Shown here piece after piece: positions 8,372 through 17,147 of a DNA stretch of 64,000 nt. Position 1 is the stretch's first letter. Each line of letters starts with the position of its first letter. The translations under genes were made by a program, and so were the position numbers. Location: positions 134,001 to 198,000 of the forward strand of contig NZ_NWTG01000011.1 of NCBI RefSeq assembly GCF_002532045.1, read 5' to 3'. The notes below the pieces were generated by a model. That model was not told the DNA's origin. It did no database searches and worked only from the letters and a program-made list of their open reading frames with translations. The DNA is from Bradyrhizobium sp. C9 (GTDB lineage: Bacteria; Pseudomonadota; Alphaproteobacteria; Rhizobiales; Xanthobacteraceae).

Positions 8372-8574
8372 GATATGAACTCGACATCTACGGTGTCCTG
8401 GTCCCGGCGCTGCTGCTGTGGCTGATCGTTGCCTATGCGCTGAGCGCGGTGGCGAGCCGGATCATGCAGCGCTTCGGGCTCTACCGGCTGGTCTGGCATC
8501 GCGCGCTGTTCAATTTCGCCCTGTACGTATGCCTGCTCGGCGTCGTCGTCTATCTTTCGGAGTTTCTGCCATGA
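8368..8574 (+). CDS. DUF1656/AaeX-like small membrane protein
   Basis: A 68-residue protein with two membrane helices, opening with the family hallmark ELDIYGVLVPALLLWLIVAY. It continues RFGLYRLVWHRALFNFALYVCLLGVVVYL. DUF1656 proteins such as AaeX are nearly always encoded between a FUSC permease and an HlyD-type adaptor, as here. Their exact role is not settled; a structural or assembly part in the pump is likely. Both ends overlap neighbours by 4 bases (ATGA), so the three genes form one tightly coupled operon. Confidence 0.92.
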   Translation: MRYELDIYGVLVPALLLWLIVAYALSAVASRIMQRFGLYRLVWHRALFNFALYVCLLGVVVYLSEFLP

Positions 8575-9437
8575 AAGGGAATTTCGCCTGGCTCGGCCGG
8601 GTTGCATTGACCGCGATCGCGCTCGTTGCCGCGTTCGCCGTCGGCCGCGCGCTGTGGGTCTACTACATGGAGTCGCCTTGGACTCGCGACGGCAGGGTCC
8701 GCGCCGATGTGGTGCAGGTTGCTCCCGACGTCTCCGGCTTCGTCACCGACGTGCTGGTCAAGGACAATCAGCAAGTGCATCGCGGAGATATCCTGTTCCG
8801 GATCGATCGCGCGCGCTTTGCCCTGGCGTTGCAGCAGGCCGACGCGGCGGTCGCCGGCCATCGCGCGACGCTGGATCAGGCCGAGGCCGACCTCAAGCGC
8901 TACAGCGCGCTGACCACCGATGCGGTGTCGCAGCAGAAGCAGGAGCAGGTCCTGGCCACGCAGCTTCAGGCCAAGGCCGCCTATGATCAGTCGGTCGCCG
9001 ATCGCGCGGTGGCGCAGCTCAACCTCGATCGCAGCGAGGTGCATGCGTCGGTCAACGGCACCATCACCAATATGGATCTGCGGCCCGGCGCCTACGTCAC
9101 CGCGGGCAAGGGCGTGATGGCGCTGGTCGACACCGACACGCTGCATGTCGAGGGTTATTTCGAGGAGACCAAGCTCGCGCGCATTCGCGTCGGCGACAAG
9201 GCGCAGATCCGCCTGATGGGTGAGCCGGTCCGGCTCACCGGACATGTCGAGAGCATTGCGGCCGGCATCGCGGACCGTGATCGAACGGACGGCGCGAACC
9301 TGCTCGCAAACGTCAATCCGACCTTCAGCTGGGTTCGGCTCGCGCAGCGCGTTCCCGTGCGCATCACGCTGGATAAGCTGCCGGACCGCATCGCGCTGGT
9401 CGCCGGCCGTTCGGCGACGGTCGAGATCATGGACTAG
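8571..9437 (+). CDS. HlyD-family periplasmic adaptor of the FUSC efflux pump
   Basis: A 288-residue membrane fusion protein. One N-terminal membrane anchor (VALTAIALVAAFAVGRALWVYY) precedes the conserved PWTRDGRVRADVVQVAPDVSGFVTDVLVKDNQQVHRGDILFRID segment, which is the biotinyl-lipoyl-like half. A helical hairpin follows (about 85-160), then the second lipoyl half (VHASVNGTITNMDLRPGAYV) and a beta-barrel domain (LHVEGYFEETKLARIRVGDKAQIRLMG). It links the FUSC permease to an outer membrane channel, which is not encoded here. I chose the ATG at 8571, overlapping the preceding stop by 4 bases. Its stop shares a CTAG with the convergent TPR gene. Confidence 0.93.
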   Translation: MKGNFAWLGRVALTAIALVAAFAVGRALWVYYMESPWTRDGRVRADVVQVAPDVSGFVTDVLVKDNQQVHRGDILFRIDRARFALALQQADAAVAGHRATLDQAEADLKRYSALTTDAVSQQKQEQVLATQLQAKAAYDQSVADRAVAQLNLDRSEVHASVNGTITNMDLRPGAYVTAGKGVMALVDTDTLHVEGYFEETKLARIRVGDKAQIRLMGEPVRLTGHVESIAAGIADRDRTDGANLLANVNPTFSWVRLAQRVPVRITLDKLPDRIALVAGRSATVEIMD

Positions 9438-10300
9438 TGCACGCCATAGCGCGTGAAGTCGTCGCCGATGCTGCCCTGGATCGCCTTGGCCGCCGCGATG
9501 TCGACATTGCCGCCGGCCTTGTCGCCCCGTTTCAGCTTCGCCAGCCCGCGTCCATAGAGTGCGCTTGCGAGCTTCGGATCGATGCGAAGGGCGGAGCTGT
9601 AGTCGTCGATCGCTGCGCCTAGCTCGCCCGTCTTCAGGTAGATCAGGCCGCGCGAGTCGTAGGTCGCGGCGTTGGTCGGCCCCGATTGAAGGGCCTTGTT
9701 GCAATCCTCCAGCGCCGCCTGCAGCGCGCCGAGGATGGCCCGGCTCCAGCAGCGCCCGTTCCACACGCCATCCAGGTCCGGCTCGAGGCGAATCGCCTGA
9801 TCGTAATCCTGCGCCGCGCGGGCATAGTCATTTTTCCTCAGAAAGACGCGCGCGCGGTTGGCAAAGGCCTCGCCGTAGTTCGGGTTGAGCTTGATGGCCT
9901 GATCGAAAGCCTCGGTCGCGCGATCGTAGTCGCGCTTCTTGAAGTAAACCACGCCGCGGTTGTTGAACGGCTTGGTGTAGGTAGGATTGAGTTCGATCGA
10001 TCGATCAAAATCCCCGATGGCGCGATCGTAGTTTCCCTTGGCCGCATAGGCGTTGCCGCGGTTGTTGTAGGCGATCGCAAGGCCGACAGGCGTCATGTCC
10101 TGCTCCGCGCCGATCAGGGTCGTGCACGCGTCGATGCGCGCGTCGGCGGGCGCATGGTTGAGGCCGCTGCACAATCCGATGTCCCTGAGGTAACCGCCCT
10201 TCGGCTTCGGGCCTTGCGCGACCGCCGGCGATTCCAGCGACAGCAGGATGAAGACCGCCGCCAGGCCACCACTCGCACCGATACCTGCACGAGGCTTCAT
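9434..10300 (-). CDS. Secreted TPR-repeat protein
   Basis: A 288-residue protein with a signal peptide (GLAAVFILLSLESPAVAQ) and then at least five tetratricopeptide repeats between about residues 70 and 270. Examples are AYNNRGNAYAAKGNYDRAIGDFDRSIELNP, PFNNRGVVYFKKRDYDRATEAFDQAIKLNP and TYDSRGLIYLKTGELGAAIDDYSSALRIDP. Repeats of this type make a right-handed solenoid for protein-protein contacts, here probably in the periplasm. A DACTTLI-like cysteine segment lies before the repeats, as in many rhizobial TPR proteins. No partner can be named from context; it lies between the efflux operon and a FecR-domain gene. Confidence 0.88.
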   Translation of the reverse strand: MKPRAGIGASGGLAAVFILLSLESPAVAQGPKPKGGYLRDIGLCSGLNHAPADARIDACTTLIGAEQDMTPVGLAIAYNNRGNAYAAKGNYDRAIGDFDRSIELNPTYTKPFNNRGVVYFKKRDYDRATEAFDQAIKLNPNYGEAFANRARVFLRKNDYARAAQDYDQAIRLEPDLDGVWNGRCWSRAILGALQAALEDCNKALQSGPTNAATYDSRGLIYLKTGELGAAIDDYSSALRIDPKLASALYGRGLAKLKRGDKAGGNVDIAAAKAIQGSIGDDFTRYGVH

Positions 10301-10373
10301 GTCGGGCTCCGGTTTTGACGACGCGCGGTCGCCGATCTCCGCGAGTGGCCGCTCGAGATCAACGCGTGCTCGC

Positions 10374-11030
10374 CTAGCATCCTCGACAGATGTGCGGATT
10401 GAACTTGTGATAGATATTTTGCTCCGGTTGGGGCGTCACGCGTGTCGCAGGCTTTCTCAGGAGCTTGCTCTTGCCCTCTTCAACGAGCGTCGCGAACCTG
10501 ACCGTTCCATCGTCGGAGATCTCGATGCGTGGCGTGGTGCCTCGAATTCCCATCGTCGCAGCGGGCGTGTCGATCTTCATGTCGCCGGTCTTCGCGATAT
10601 TGCCGGCAACGAAGGTGAACGTGCCATTGGCCAATTTGAACAAGGTCGAATTCGACTTGCCGTTGGGGTCGTACACGAACTCGGTCATCGTCATCTTGGC
10701 GTTGCTCGACAGATTGAACGAGGTGCCGTCGGTGAAGTTGATCGCGACCCGTCCATCGGCTCCGGTCTGCACCACGTCGCCCATATAGACGGAGTCGCCG
10801 ACCTTCGCCTGGGGCAATTGATCAGACAGCGCGGCCTGAACCACGACCGAGTTCGGATGTTCGATCGTGACCGCACCGGTGGCCGCCACGACTTTCCCGA
10901 TGAAGTTCGCTGAGGAATTCTGAATCGCGGGTTGGGCCGGCTCGGTCTGCGCTTGCACCGGGCCAGACGCCAATGTGACGAGCGTGAAAACGATGCCAGC
11001 GAGCAATTGAACAATGAAACGGATACGCAC
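10374..11030 (-). CDS. Periplasmic FecR-domain protein
   Basis: A 218-residue secreted protein: signal peptide (FIVQLLAGIVFTLVTLASGPVQA), then a stand-alone FecR-like beta domain. This contains GKVVAATGAVTIEHP, VYMGDVVQTGADGRVAINFTDGTSFNLSS, LFKLANGTFTFVAGNIAKTG and TPAATMGIRGTTPRIEI. There is no N-terminal sigma-binding part and no nearby sigma gene, so it is not a classical anti-sigma factor. It starts with GTG at 11028-11030 behind a strong GGAGGGG site. It is transcribed away from the giant repeat protein, whose N-terminus carries a related FecR domain, which suggests a functional pair. The C-terminus ends with an unusual HICRGC. Confidence 0.85.
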   Translation of the reverse strand: MRIRFIVQLLAGIVFTLVTLASGPVQAQTEPAQPAIQNSSANFIGKVVAATGAVTIEHPNSVVVQAALSDQLPQAKVGDSVYMGDVVQTGADGRVAINFTDGTSFNLSSNAKMTMTEFVYDPNGKSNSTLFKLANGTFTFVAGNIAKTGDMKIDTPAATMGIRGTTPRIEISDDGTVRFATLVEEGKSKLLRKPATRVTPQPEQNIYHKFNPHICRGC

Positions 11031-11438
11031 GATCCCCTCCCTTTCGAGAAGACCTTGTCGTGTCGCGGCGCGGTGGAAACATGGACCGCCGGGCCGAGAC
11101 CGCAGGACCTGAGTGCCAAACGAGTTGCTGCAAACAGACCTAAAGGCCTGACGTAGCTCGAATAAAAATTAATATGTGGACAATTTGCTCCGTAATTATA
11201 CTATCATTTTAGTGGGGTTGCACCCGGCGATTAAGGACAGCAGTTCTGCCTTTTCCGCAGTCGCTGGTGCAGCACTGAAATTCGATTTGCACTACCGAAT
11301 TTAGTTTCAATCAGGACGTTTCGGCGGACAAGCCTATGGCTGCCGGTGCGGGGATTTTTACCTCGTGGCGCGAGCAAGCCAGACCAAAAAAACTGCGGCA
11401 CCACCCTCTGCCTGAACTGTTCAGCAGGCGAAAAGCCA
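11031..11438. other. Divergent promoter region, no gene seen
   Basis: About 400 bases between the divergent FecR-domain gene and the giant repeat protein. The centre (about 11155-11215) is markedly AT-rich, with AATAAAAATTAATATG and TAATTATACTATCATTTTAG, and is the probable promoter zone. The frame of the giant protein stays open back to 11346, but that stretch does not look like protein. Confidence 0.55.
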
Positions 11439-14400
11439 ATGTCAGTTGCGTCCGGCGTCGCGTTCGGGGGCGCGAGCACGGCCGTTTTAGGCCGCCTGCC
11501 CCGAGTGGTTGGCATCGTTCAGACGGCGATCGGCCGCAGCACCGTCGCGCGTGCGCGCGGCGTTGCCAGCCTGATGATGCCCGGCGATCCCATTCACCAG
11601 GGTGACGTCATCGAAGTCGCAGCCGGCGGCCGGGCCGAAATCCGCTTGCTTGACGGCACCGTGCTCAATCTGCCGGCGGGCACCCGGCTGGAGTTGGGCA
11701 GTTTTGCGCAGGACCGCTGCGGCAGCTTGGGCCTGTTCGCGAAAACCAAAAGCATCTTCCGTTTCATCGGTAGCCGGCTGACGGGATCAGACGTCCTCAC
11801 CGCGGACACGCCTGTTGGCACCATTCGGGCCAGCGGCCTTGGCATGCTGTCGTTCGCCGCGCTGACGTTCTCGCTCCTGGAGAACGCGCGGGCTGCGGAG
11901 CCGAACGTCACGTTCCTGGATGACGACACCATCAACTACAAGGACCTCCACCACGGTGTGTTCGAGCTGGTGACCAAGGAGGCGATCCCCAGACACATCG
12001 TCGTCGACGATCCCGGCGTGACGGTCATCTTGAGCCCCAGAGGGTCGTCGGTCGGGGTGAACCAGGTCACGAACAGCCCGGCGCACATGGAGGAATTGCG
12101 GGACGCCCAGCAGCAGACGCTTGGCAACTACGCGAAGGGAATTTGGGCCAAAGGGTCCGGCATGCCAACCCAGGATGGGTCGTCGCTGCTGCAGCCGATC
12201 AATTTTTCCGAGCCAGACCCGCCTCTGGTGCCAAATCAACTCGGGCCGCTACCGGAGACTATCCTCCCGTTCATCGTCGTCTTCCCGCCGGAGCCGCTCA
12301 GGCTGACCTTCGGAGAGCCGTCGCCCCTGACGTTGAGCGAGACGCATCTGACGGCGACGGCGCTCGACGACCACATCGCCGGCTCATCGCCAAACGAGGC
12401 GCTGACGACGACGTCAGGCAGCTTCGCGCTGATGTTCGCCAACCCACAGGACGCGGCGGGCGCGACGGTCAGCTACGCATTGACGATCGCCGGCGGCAAC
12501 GGCGCGGCGTCCGGGGTTATCGATTCGCACACCGGCCTGCCAGACGTCCTGGTTCTGAACGGCAACACCATCGAAGGCCGCGTCGGCGCGACTGACGGGA
12601 CGATCGCATTCACCATTGTGCTCGATCCGGCGACCGCGTTTGTGACGTTCACCGAGTACCGGGCGGCGTCACGGCCACCCGGCACCAGCACGGACGACAG
12701 CGATACGGTGTCGCTGGCGGCGGGGGTCATATTCCTCGTTGCGTCCGTGGTGAAGGGCGACCAGTCCCTGGCATTGGCCCTCGATCTCGGCACCAAATTG
12801 GTTGTCGTCGAAGATGACCCGAGCATCAGCACCAACGGAATCGGCCCTCCACTGTTGCTGAGCGAGACACATCTGACGGCAACGGTACTGGACGACAACA
12901 TCGCCGGCTCTGCGCCGGATGCGGCGTTGACGACGACGTCTGCCGGCTTCTCGACCGCATTCAGCCCGGTTCAAGGCGCGGATGGCGCGACGGTTAGCTA
13001 TGCGTTGGCGATCACCGGCGGTACTGGCACAGCCTCGGGCCTGATCGACTCGCATACCGGCCTTGCCGACGTGCTAATTCTGAACGGCAACACGATCGAA
13101 GGCCATGTCGGTACGGTCGGCGGCACACTGGCGTTCACGATCTCGGTCGACCCGTTCACCGGGCTCGTGACCTTTACCGAATACCGAGCGGTGAAGCAGC
13201 CGTTCGGCACCAATCCGGACAGCGGCGAAGCCGTGGCCCTGGCGGGTGGAATCGTCAGCTTGATTGCAACCATCACAGACAGGGACGGCGACTTCCAGAG
13301 CGCGAGCATCGATCTCGGCAGCCGGCTGAGCATCAGCGACGACGGTCCGGCGATCAGGGCCAATGGCATGACGCCGTCGCTGACACTCAGTGAGAGCCAC
13401 CTGACCGCAACGGCGCTGGACGACAACATTCCGGGCTCCGCCCCGAATGCGAGCCTGACGACGACGTCAGCCGATTTCGCGACCGCGTTCAGCTCGGTCC
13501 AGGGCGCGGACGGCGCGACGATCAGTTATGCACTGACGATCACCGGCGGCAACGGCGCCGCTTCGGGTCTGATCGACGCCCATACCGGCCTTGCCGACGT
13601 ATTGGTTCTGAACGGTAATACCATCGAAGGCCATGTCGGCACGACCGCGGGCACGCTGGCGTTCAGCATTACGCTTGATCCATTCACCGGGCAGGTGACC
13701 TTCACGGAGTACCGTGCCGTGAAGCAGCAGGCCGACGCAGAAGCCAGCACGTTGAGCGCCGGAATTGTCGGCCTGATTGCCACCATCACCGACAACGACG
13801 GAGACCGTGAGAGCGCCAGCCTTGATCTCGGAAAGCAGCTCTCGATCACGGGCGATAACCCGAGCATCAGCACCAATGGCTCCTCCCCTGCCCTGACGCT
13901 GAGCGAGACGCACCTGACGGCAACGGCATTCGACGACAACATCGCAGGCTCGGCGCCGAACGCGGCATTGACGACGACCTCTGCCAACTTCTCGACGGCC
14001 TTCACGTCGGTTCAAGGTGCGAACGGCGCGACGATCGGCTACGTGCTGACGATCACCGGCGGTAACGGTGCTGCTTCGGGCCTGACCGACTCGCATACCG
14101 GCCTCGGAGACGTGCTGGTTCTGAACGGCAACACGGTCGAAGGACATGTCGGAGGGATTGGCGGCACGCTGGCATTCACCATCGCGGTTGATCCGGCCAC
14201 CGGACTCGTGACCTTCACCGAATATCGGGCGGTGACGCAGCCGCTTGCCACCAGCCCGGACAGCGGCGAAGGCATCACGCTGGGCGCCGGGCTCGTGAAC
14301 CTGGTCGCGACCATCATCGATAATGACGGCAACTTCCAAAGCGCGAGCCTCGATCTCGGCATCCAGCTGACGATTGCGGACGACGGCCCGAGCATCAAGG

Positions 14401-17078
14401 CCAACGGCGCCACCCCATCGCTGTCGCTGAGCGAGACCCATCTGACGGCGACGGTGCTCGACGACAACATCGCAGGTTCCGCGCCGAACGCGTCGCTGAC
14501 GACGACATCCGCCGACTTCTCGACGGCGTTCACCTCGGTTCAAGGTGCGGACGGGGCGACGATCGCCTACGCGCTGACGATCGCCGGCGGCAACGGTACT
14601 GCTTCGGGCCTGACCGACTCGCATACCGGCCTCGGAGACGTGCTGGTCCTGAACGGTAACACGATCGAGGGCCACGTCGGCGCAATCAACGGCACGCTGG
14701 CGTTCACCATCACGGTTGATCCGGCGACCGGGCTCGTGACCTTCACCGAGTACCGGGCGGTGATACAGCCGCTCGGCACCAGCCCCGATACCGGCGAAGG
14801 CGTGACGCTGGCGGCGGGTATCGTAGGCCTGACTGCAACGATCACGGACAAGGATGGCGACTTCCAGAGCGCGAGCCTCGACCTCGGCACCCAACTGACC
14901 ATCACGGATGACGGCCCGAGCATCAAGGCAAGCGGAACCACGCCGTCGCTGTCGCTGAGCGAGACGCATCTGACGGCAACAGTGTTCGATGACAATATCG
15001 CGGGGTCGGTGCCGAACGCGTCGCTGACGACGACATCGGCCGATTTCTCGACCGCGTTTACCTCGGTTCAAGGCGCCGACGGCGCAACCATCAGCTACGC
15101 CCTCACAATCACCGGCGGCAGCGGCACCGCATCGGGGCTGGTGGATTCGCACACCGGGCTCGCCGATCTGCTGGTTCTCAACGGCGACACGATCGAGGGC
15201 CATGTCGGCACAATCAACGGCACGCTGGCGTTCACCATCGAGATCGATCCAGCGACCGGGCTTGTCACCTTCACCGAGTATCGCGCGGTGAGGCAGCCGT
15301 TCGGCACCAGCCCGGACACGGGCGAAGGCGTGACGCTCGGGGCGAGCCTGGTCAACCTGGTTGCAACCATCACGGACAAGGACGGCGACTTCCAGACCGC
15401 GAGCCTCGACCTCGGCAAACAACTGACCGTCACCGACGACGGCCCGAGCATCGCGGCAAACGGCGCGACGCCATCGCTCACCTTGAGCGAGACGCATCTG
15501 ACCGCGACGGCGCTGGACGACAACACGGCAGGTACCGCACCGGACGCCTCGTTGACGACGACGTCAGCCGACTTCTCGACGGCCTTCACGTCGGTTCAAG
15601 GTGCGGACGGCGCCTCGATCGGCTATGCGCTGACGATTCCCGGCGGTGAAGGAACCCTGTCCGGCTTGGTCGACTCGCACACTGGCCTCGCCGACGTGCT
15701 GGTCCTGAACGGCAACACCATCGAAGGTCATGTCGGGACAACCACCGGCACGCTGGCATTCACCATCGAGGTCGACCCGGCGACCGGGCTCGTGACCTTC
15801 ACCGAATATCGCGCGGTGACGCAGCCCCTCGGCAGCAGCCCCGATACCGGTGAAGGCGTGGCGCTTGCCGCCGGGACTGTCAACTTGGTTGCAACCATCA
15901 CCGACAAGGATGGCGACTTCCAGAGCGCGAGCCTTGATCTCGGCAAGCAATTGACGATCACGGACGACGGCCCGACAATTGGCGGCTTCCCGGATACCGA
16001 CATTTCCGGTCAGGACAATCAGATCGTCAACGGCAAGTACAATATCAATTTCGGCGCGGATGGTGACGCCGGAATGTCCGTTGCGATCCACAACGGCGCA
16101 GTCGGCACCACCGGCTACAATCTGGCTACGTCAAGCCTCGGCGGCGGCATCAATTCGGTGCATGTCACCGGAAATGGCGATGACTATAGCTTCTACTATA
16201 CGACCCATGCGGTGAGCGGTGGCGTCGAAATGGACGCCTACCTTGCGGATTCGGGCGGCGCGCTGGCCGATCCCTACTTCAAGCTGCTGGTCAACCCGGA
16301 TGGGACCTATTCATTCGATCTCGTAAGCGTCGATGTGCTCAAGCAGGTGACCGTGACCGGCTCTACGTTCGGCGCCTCGGGCGGCGGCACACCGTCCCTG
16401 ACCGCTCCGGACGGAAAGCTTCTGATCACCGGATCCGACAACAGCGGCCATCCCCTCGATGTCAAGGCGTCGAACAATGGCATCGCGGTCGGCGATACCG
16501 GGCTGAGCATGGATCCCAACGAGCAGTTGAACCTGTCGTTCTCCAACGAGCAACCGCAGATCAGCTTCATGCTGACCCAGTGGCAAGGCAACGGCACGGC
16601 AGGCGTGGTCTTCAAGGTTCTGGACGGCAGCACCGACGTGCACGACTTCAGCATCGACGTTCCAAAACCACATAGCGGCAACGCCACCGTCGTGGTGCAG
16701 GAAACCTCGGACGCCTCGCTGATCAACACCTCGGCCTTCGACAGCGCGACCTCGACCTACACGCTGTACGTTGGAAAGGCGTTCAATCTCGTAGGGGTCG
16801 ACTACAGCCAGGCGACAAGCGGAAACACCACCTTCACGGTCAACGACATCACCTATAATGAGAAGACGACCATCCCGAGCACCGATCTGCTGTTCGACGT
16901 GCTCGCCACGGACAAGGACGGCGATTCGGCCGCAACCAGCCTTCAGGTCGATATTCTGGGGCTCACGACCGGGGCGCCTGCTCCTATCTTCGCGCCGAGT
17001 CCGGTAAGCTCCGCAATGACCGGCGGCGGCATCATTCTAGACCAGATTACACACGTGCAACACGACCTGATCATGTAA
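11439..17078 (+). CDS. Giant FecR-domain protein with seven T1SS-143-like repeats
   Basis: An approximately 1879-residue protein. Residues about 30-170 form a FecR-like domain (GDPIHQGDVIEVAAGGRAEIRLLDGTVLNLPAGTRLELGSF and TADTPVGTIRASG), followed by HIVVDDPGVTVILSP. Then come seven near-identical 171-176-residue repeats. Each starts LSETHLTATxxDDNIAGSAP and contains GADGATISYALTITGGNG, HTGLADVLVLNGNTIEGHVG, VTFTEYRAV and ATITDKDGDFQSASLDLG. This is the pattern of VCBS/DUF5801 (T1SS-143) adhesin-like repeats. A C-terminal approximately 370-residue beta-rich part ends with TDKDGDSAATSLQVDI. No RTX nonapeptides are seen. I chose the ATG at 11439, with AGGCG 8 bases upstream. It is likely a surface or secreted protein; no export genes flank it, so the route is open. 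Confidence 0.8.
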   Translation: MSVASGVAFGGASTAVLGRLPRVVGIVQTAIGRSTVARARGVASLMMPGDPIHQGDVIEVAAGGRAEIRLLDGTVLNLPAGTRLELGSFAQDRCGSLGLFAKTKSIFRFIGSRLTGSDVLTADTPVGTIRASGLGMLSFAALTFSLLENARAAEPNVTFLDDDTINYKDLHHGVFELVTKEAIPRHIVVDDPGVTVILSPRGSSVGVNQVTNSPAHMEELRDAQQQTLGNYAKGIWAKGSGMPTQDGSSLLQPINFSEPDPPLVPNQLGPLPETILPFIVVFPPEPLRLTFGEPSPLTLSETHLTATALDDHIAGSSPNEALTTTSGSFALMFANPQDAAGATVSYALTIAGGNGAASGVIDSHTGLPDVLVLNGNTIEGRVGATDGTIAFTIVLDPATAFVTFTEYRAASRPPGTSTDDSDTVSLAAGVIFLVASVVKGDQSLALALDLGTKLVVVEDDPSISTNGIGPPLLLSETHLTATVLDDNIAGSAPDAALTTTSAGFSTAFSPVQGADGATVSYALAITGGTGTASGLIDSHTGLADVLILNGNTIEGHVGTVGGTLAFTISVDPFTGLVTFTEYRAVKQPFGTNPDSGEAVALAGGIVSLIATITDRDGDFQSASIDLGSRLSISDDGPAIRANGMTPSLTLSESHLTATALDDNIPGSAPNASLTTTSADFATAFSSVQGADGATISYALTITGGNGAASGLIDAHTGLADVLVLNGNTIEGHVGTTAGTLAFSITLDPFTGQVTFTEYRAVKQQADAEASTLSAGIVGLIATITDNDGDRESASLDLGKQLSITGDNPSISTNGSSPALTLSETHLTATAFDDNIAGSAPNAALTTTSANFSTAFTSVQGANGATIGYVLTITGGNGAASGLTDSHTGLGDVLVLNGNTVEGHVGGIGGTLAFTIAVDPATGLVTFTEYRAVTQPLATSPDSGEGITLGAGLVNLVATIIDNDGNFQSASLDLGIQLTIADDGPSIKANGATPSLSLSETHLTATVLDDNIAGSAPNASLTTTSADFSTAFTSVQGADGATIAYALTIAGGNGTASGLTDSHTGLGDVLVLNGNTIEGHVGAINGTLAFTITVDPATGLVTFTEYRAVIQPLGTSPDTGEGVTLAAGIVGLTATITDKDGDFQSASLDLGTQLTITDDGPSIKASGTTPSLSLSETHLTATVFDDNIAGSVPNASLTTTSADFSTAFTSVQGADGATISYALTITGGSGTASGLVDSHTGLADLLVLNGDTIEGHVGTINGTLAFTIEIDPATGLVTFTEYRAVRQPFGTSPDTGEGVTLGASLVNLVATITDKDGDFQTASLDLGKQLTVTDDGPSIAANGATPSLTLSETHLTATALDDNTAGTAPDASLTTTSADFSTAFTSVQGADGASIGYALTIPGGEGTLSGLVDSHTGLADVLVLNGNTIEGHVGTTTGTLAFTIEVDPATGLVTFTEYRAVTQPLGSSPDTGEGVALAAGTVNLVATITDKDGDFQSASLDLGKQLTITDDGPTIGGFPDTDISGQDNQIVNGKYNINFGADGDAGMSVAIHNGAVGTTGYNLATSSLGGGINSVHVTGNGDDYSFYYTTHAVSGGVEMDAYLADSGGALADPYFKLLVNPDGTYSFDLVSVDVLKQVTVTGSTFGASGGGTPSLTAPDGKLLITGSDNSGHPLDVKASNNGIAVGDTGLSMDPNEQLNLSFSNEQPQISFMLTQWQGNGTAGVVFKVLDGSTDVHDFSIDVPKPHSGNATVVVQETSDASLINTSAFDSATSTYTLYVGKAFNLVGVDYSQATSGNTTFTVNDITYNEKTTIPSTDLLFDVLATDKDGDSAATSLQVDILGLTTGAPAPIFAPSPVSSAMTGGGIILDQITHVQHDLIM
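12310..15985 (+). repeat. Seven in-frame tandem repeats of about 525 bases
   Basis: The codon for the Ser in LSETHLTA falls at 12336, 12861, 13389, 13902, 14430, 14958 and 15486, giving periods of 525, 528, 513, 528, 528 and 528 bases. All are multiples of three. Copies 4 to 7 are the most alike. The array lies wholly inside the giant repeat protein gene. Confidence 0.95.
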
Positions 17079-17100
17079 GGGCCCTGAAGCCTGATGAAGG

Positions 17101-17142
17101 TCCTGGCCCGCGTCAATTGTCGACGCGGGCCAGGATTATTTC
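17101..17142 (+). terminator. Rho-independent terminator after the giant repeat gene
   Basis: A perfect 14-base stem (TCCTGGCCCGCGTC at 17101-17114, its complement at 17122-17135) with a 7-base loop, followed on the plus strand by TTATTTCT. It lies 22 bases after the stop and may also separate the convergent phosphoesterase gene. Confidence 0.85.
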
Positions 17143-17147
17143 TCGTG

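Noticed and set aside
13467..15497. 676-residue minus-strand frame inside the repeat array
   Set aside because: It mirrors the seven repeats of the plus-strand protein; the periodicity is inherited and the composition is implausible.
12310..15985. CRISPR-like or satellite repeat array
   Set aside because: The period is over 500 bases, in frame, and encodes a continuous repeat protein.
16000..17078. RTX calcium-binding nonapeptides at the end of the giant repeat protein
   Set aside because: I looked for GGxGxDxxx runs and found none; only VCBS-like DKDGD motifs are present.
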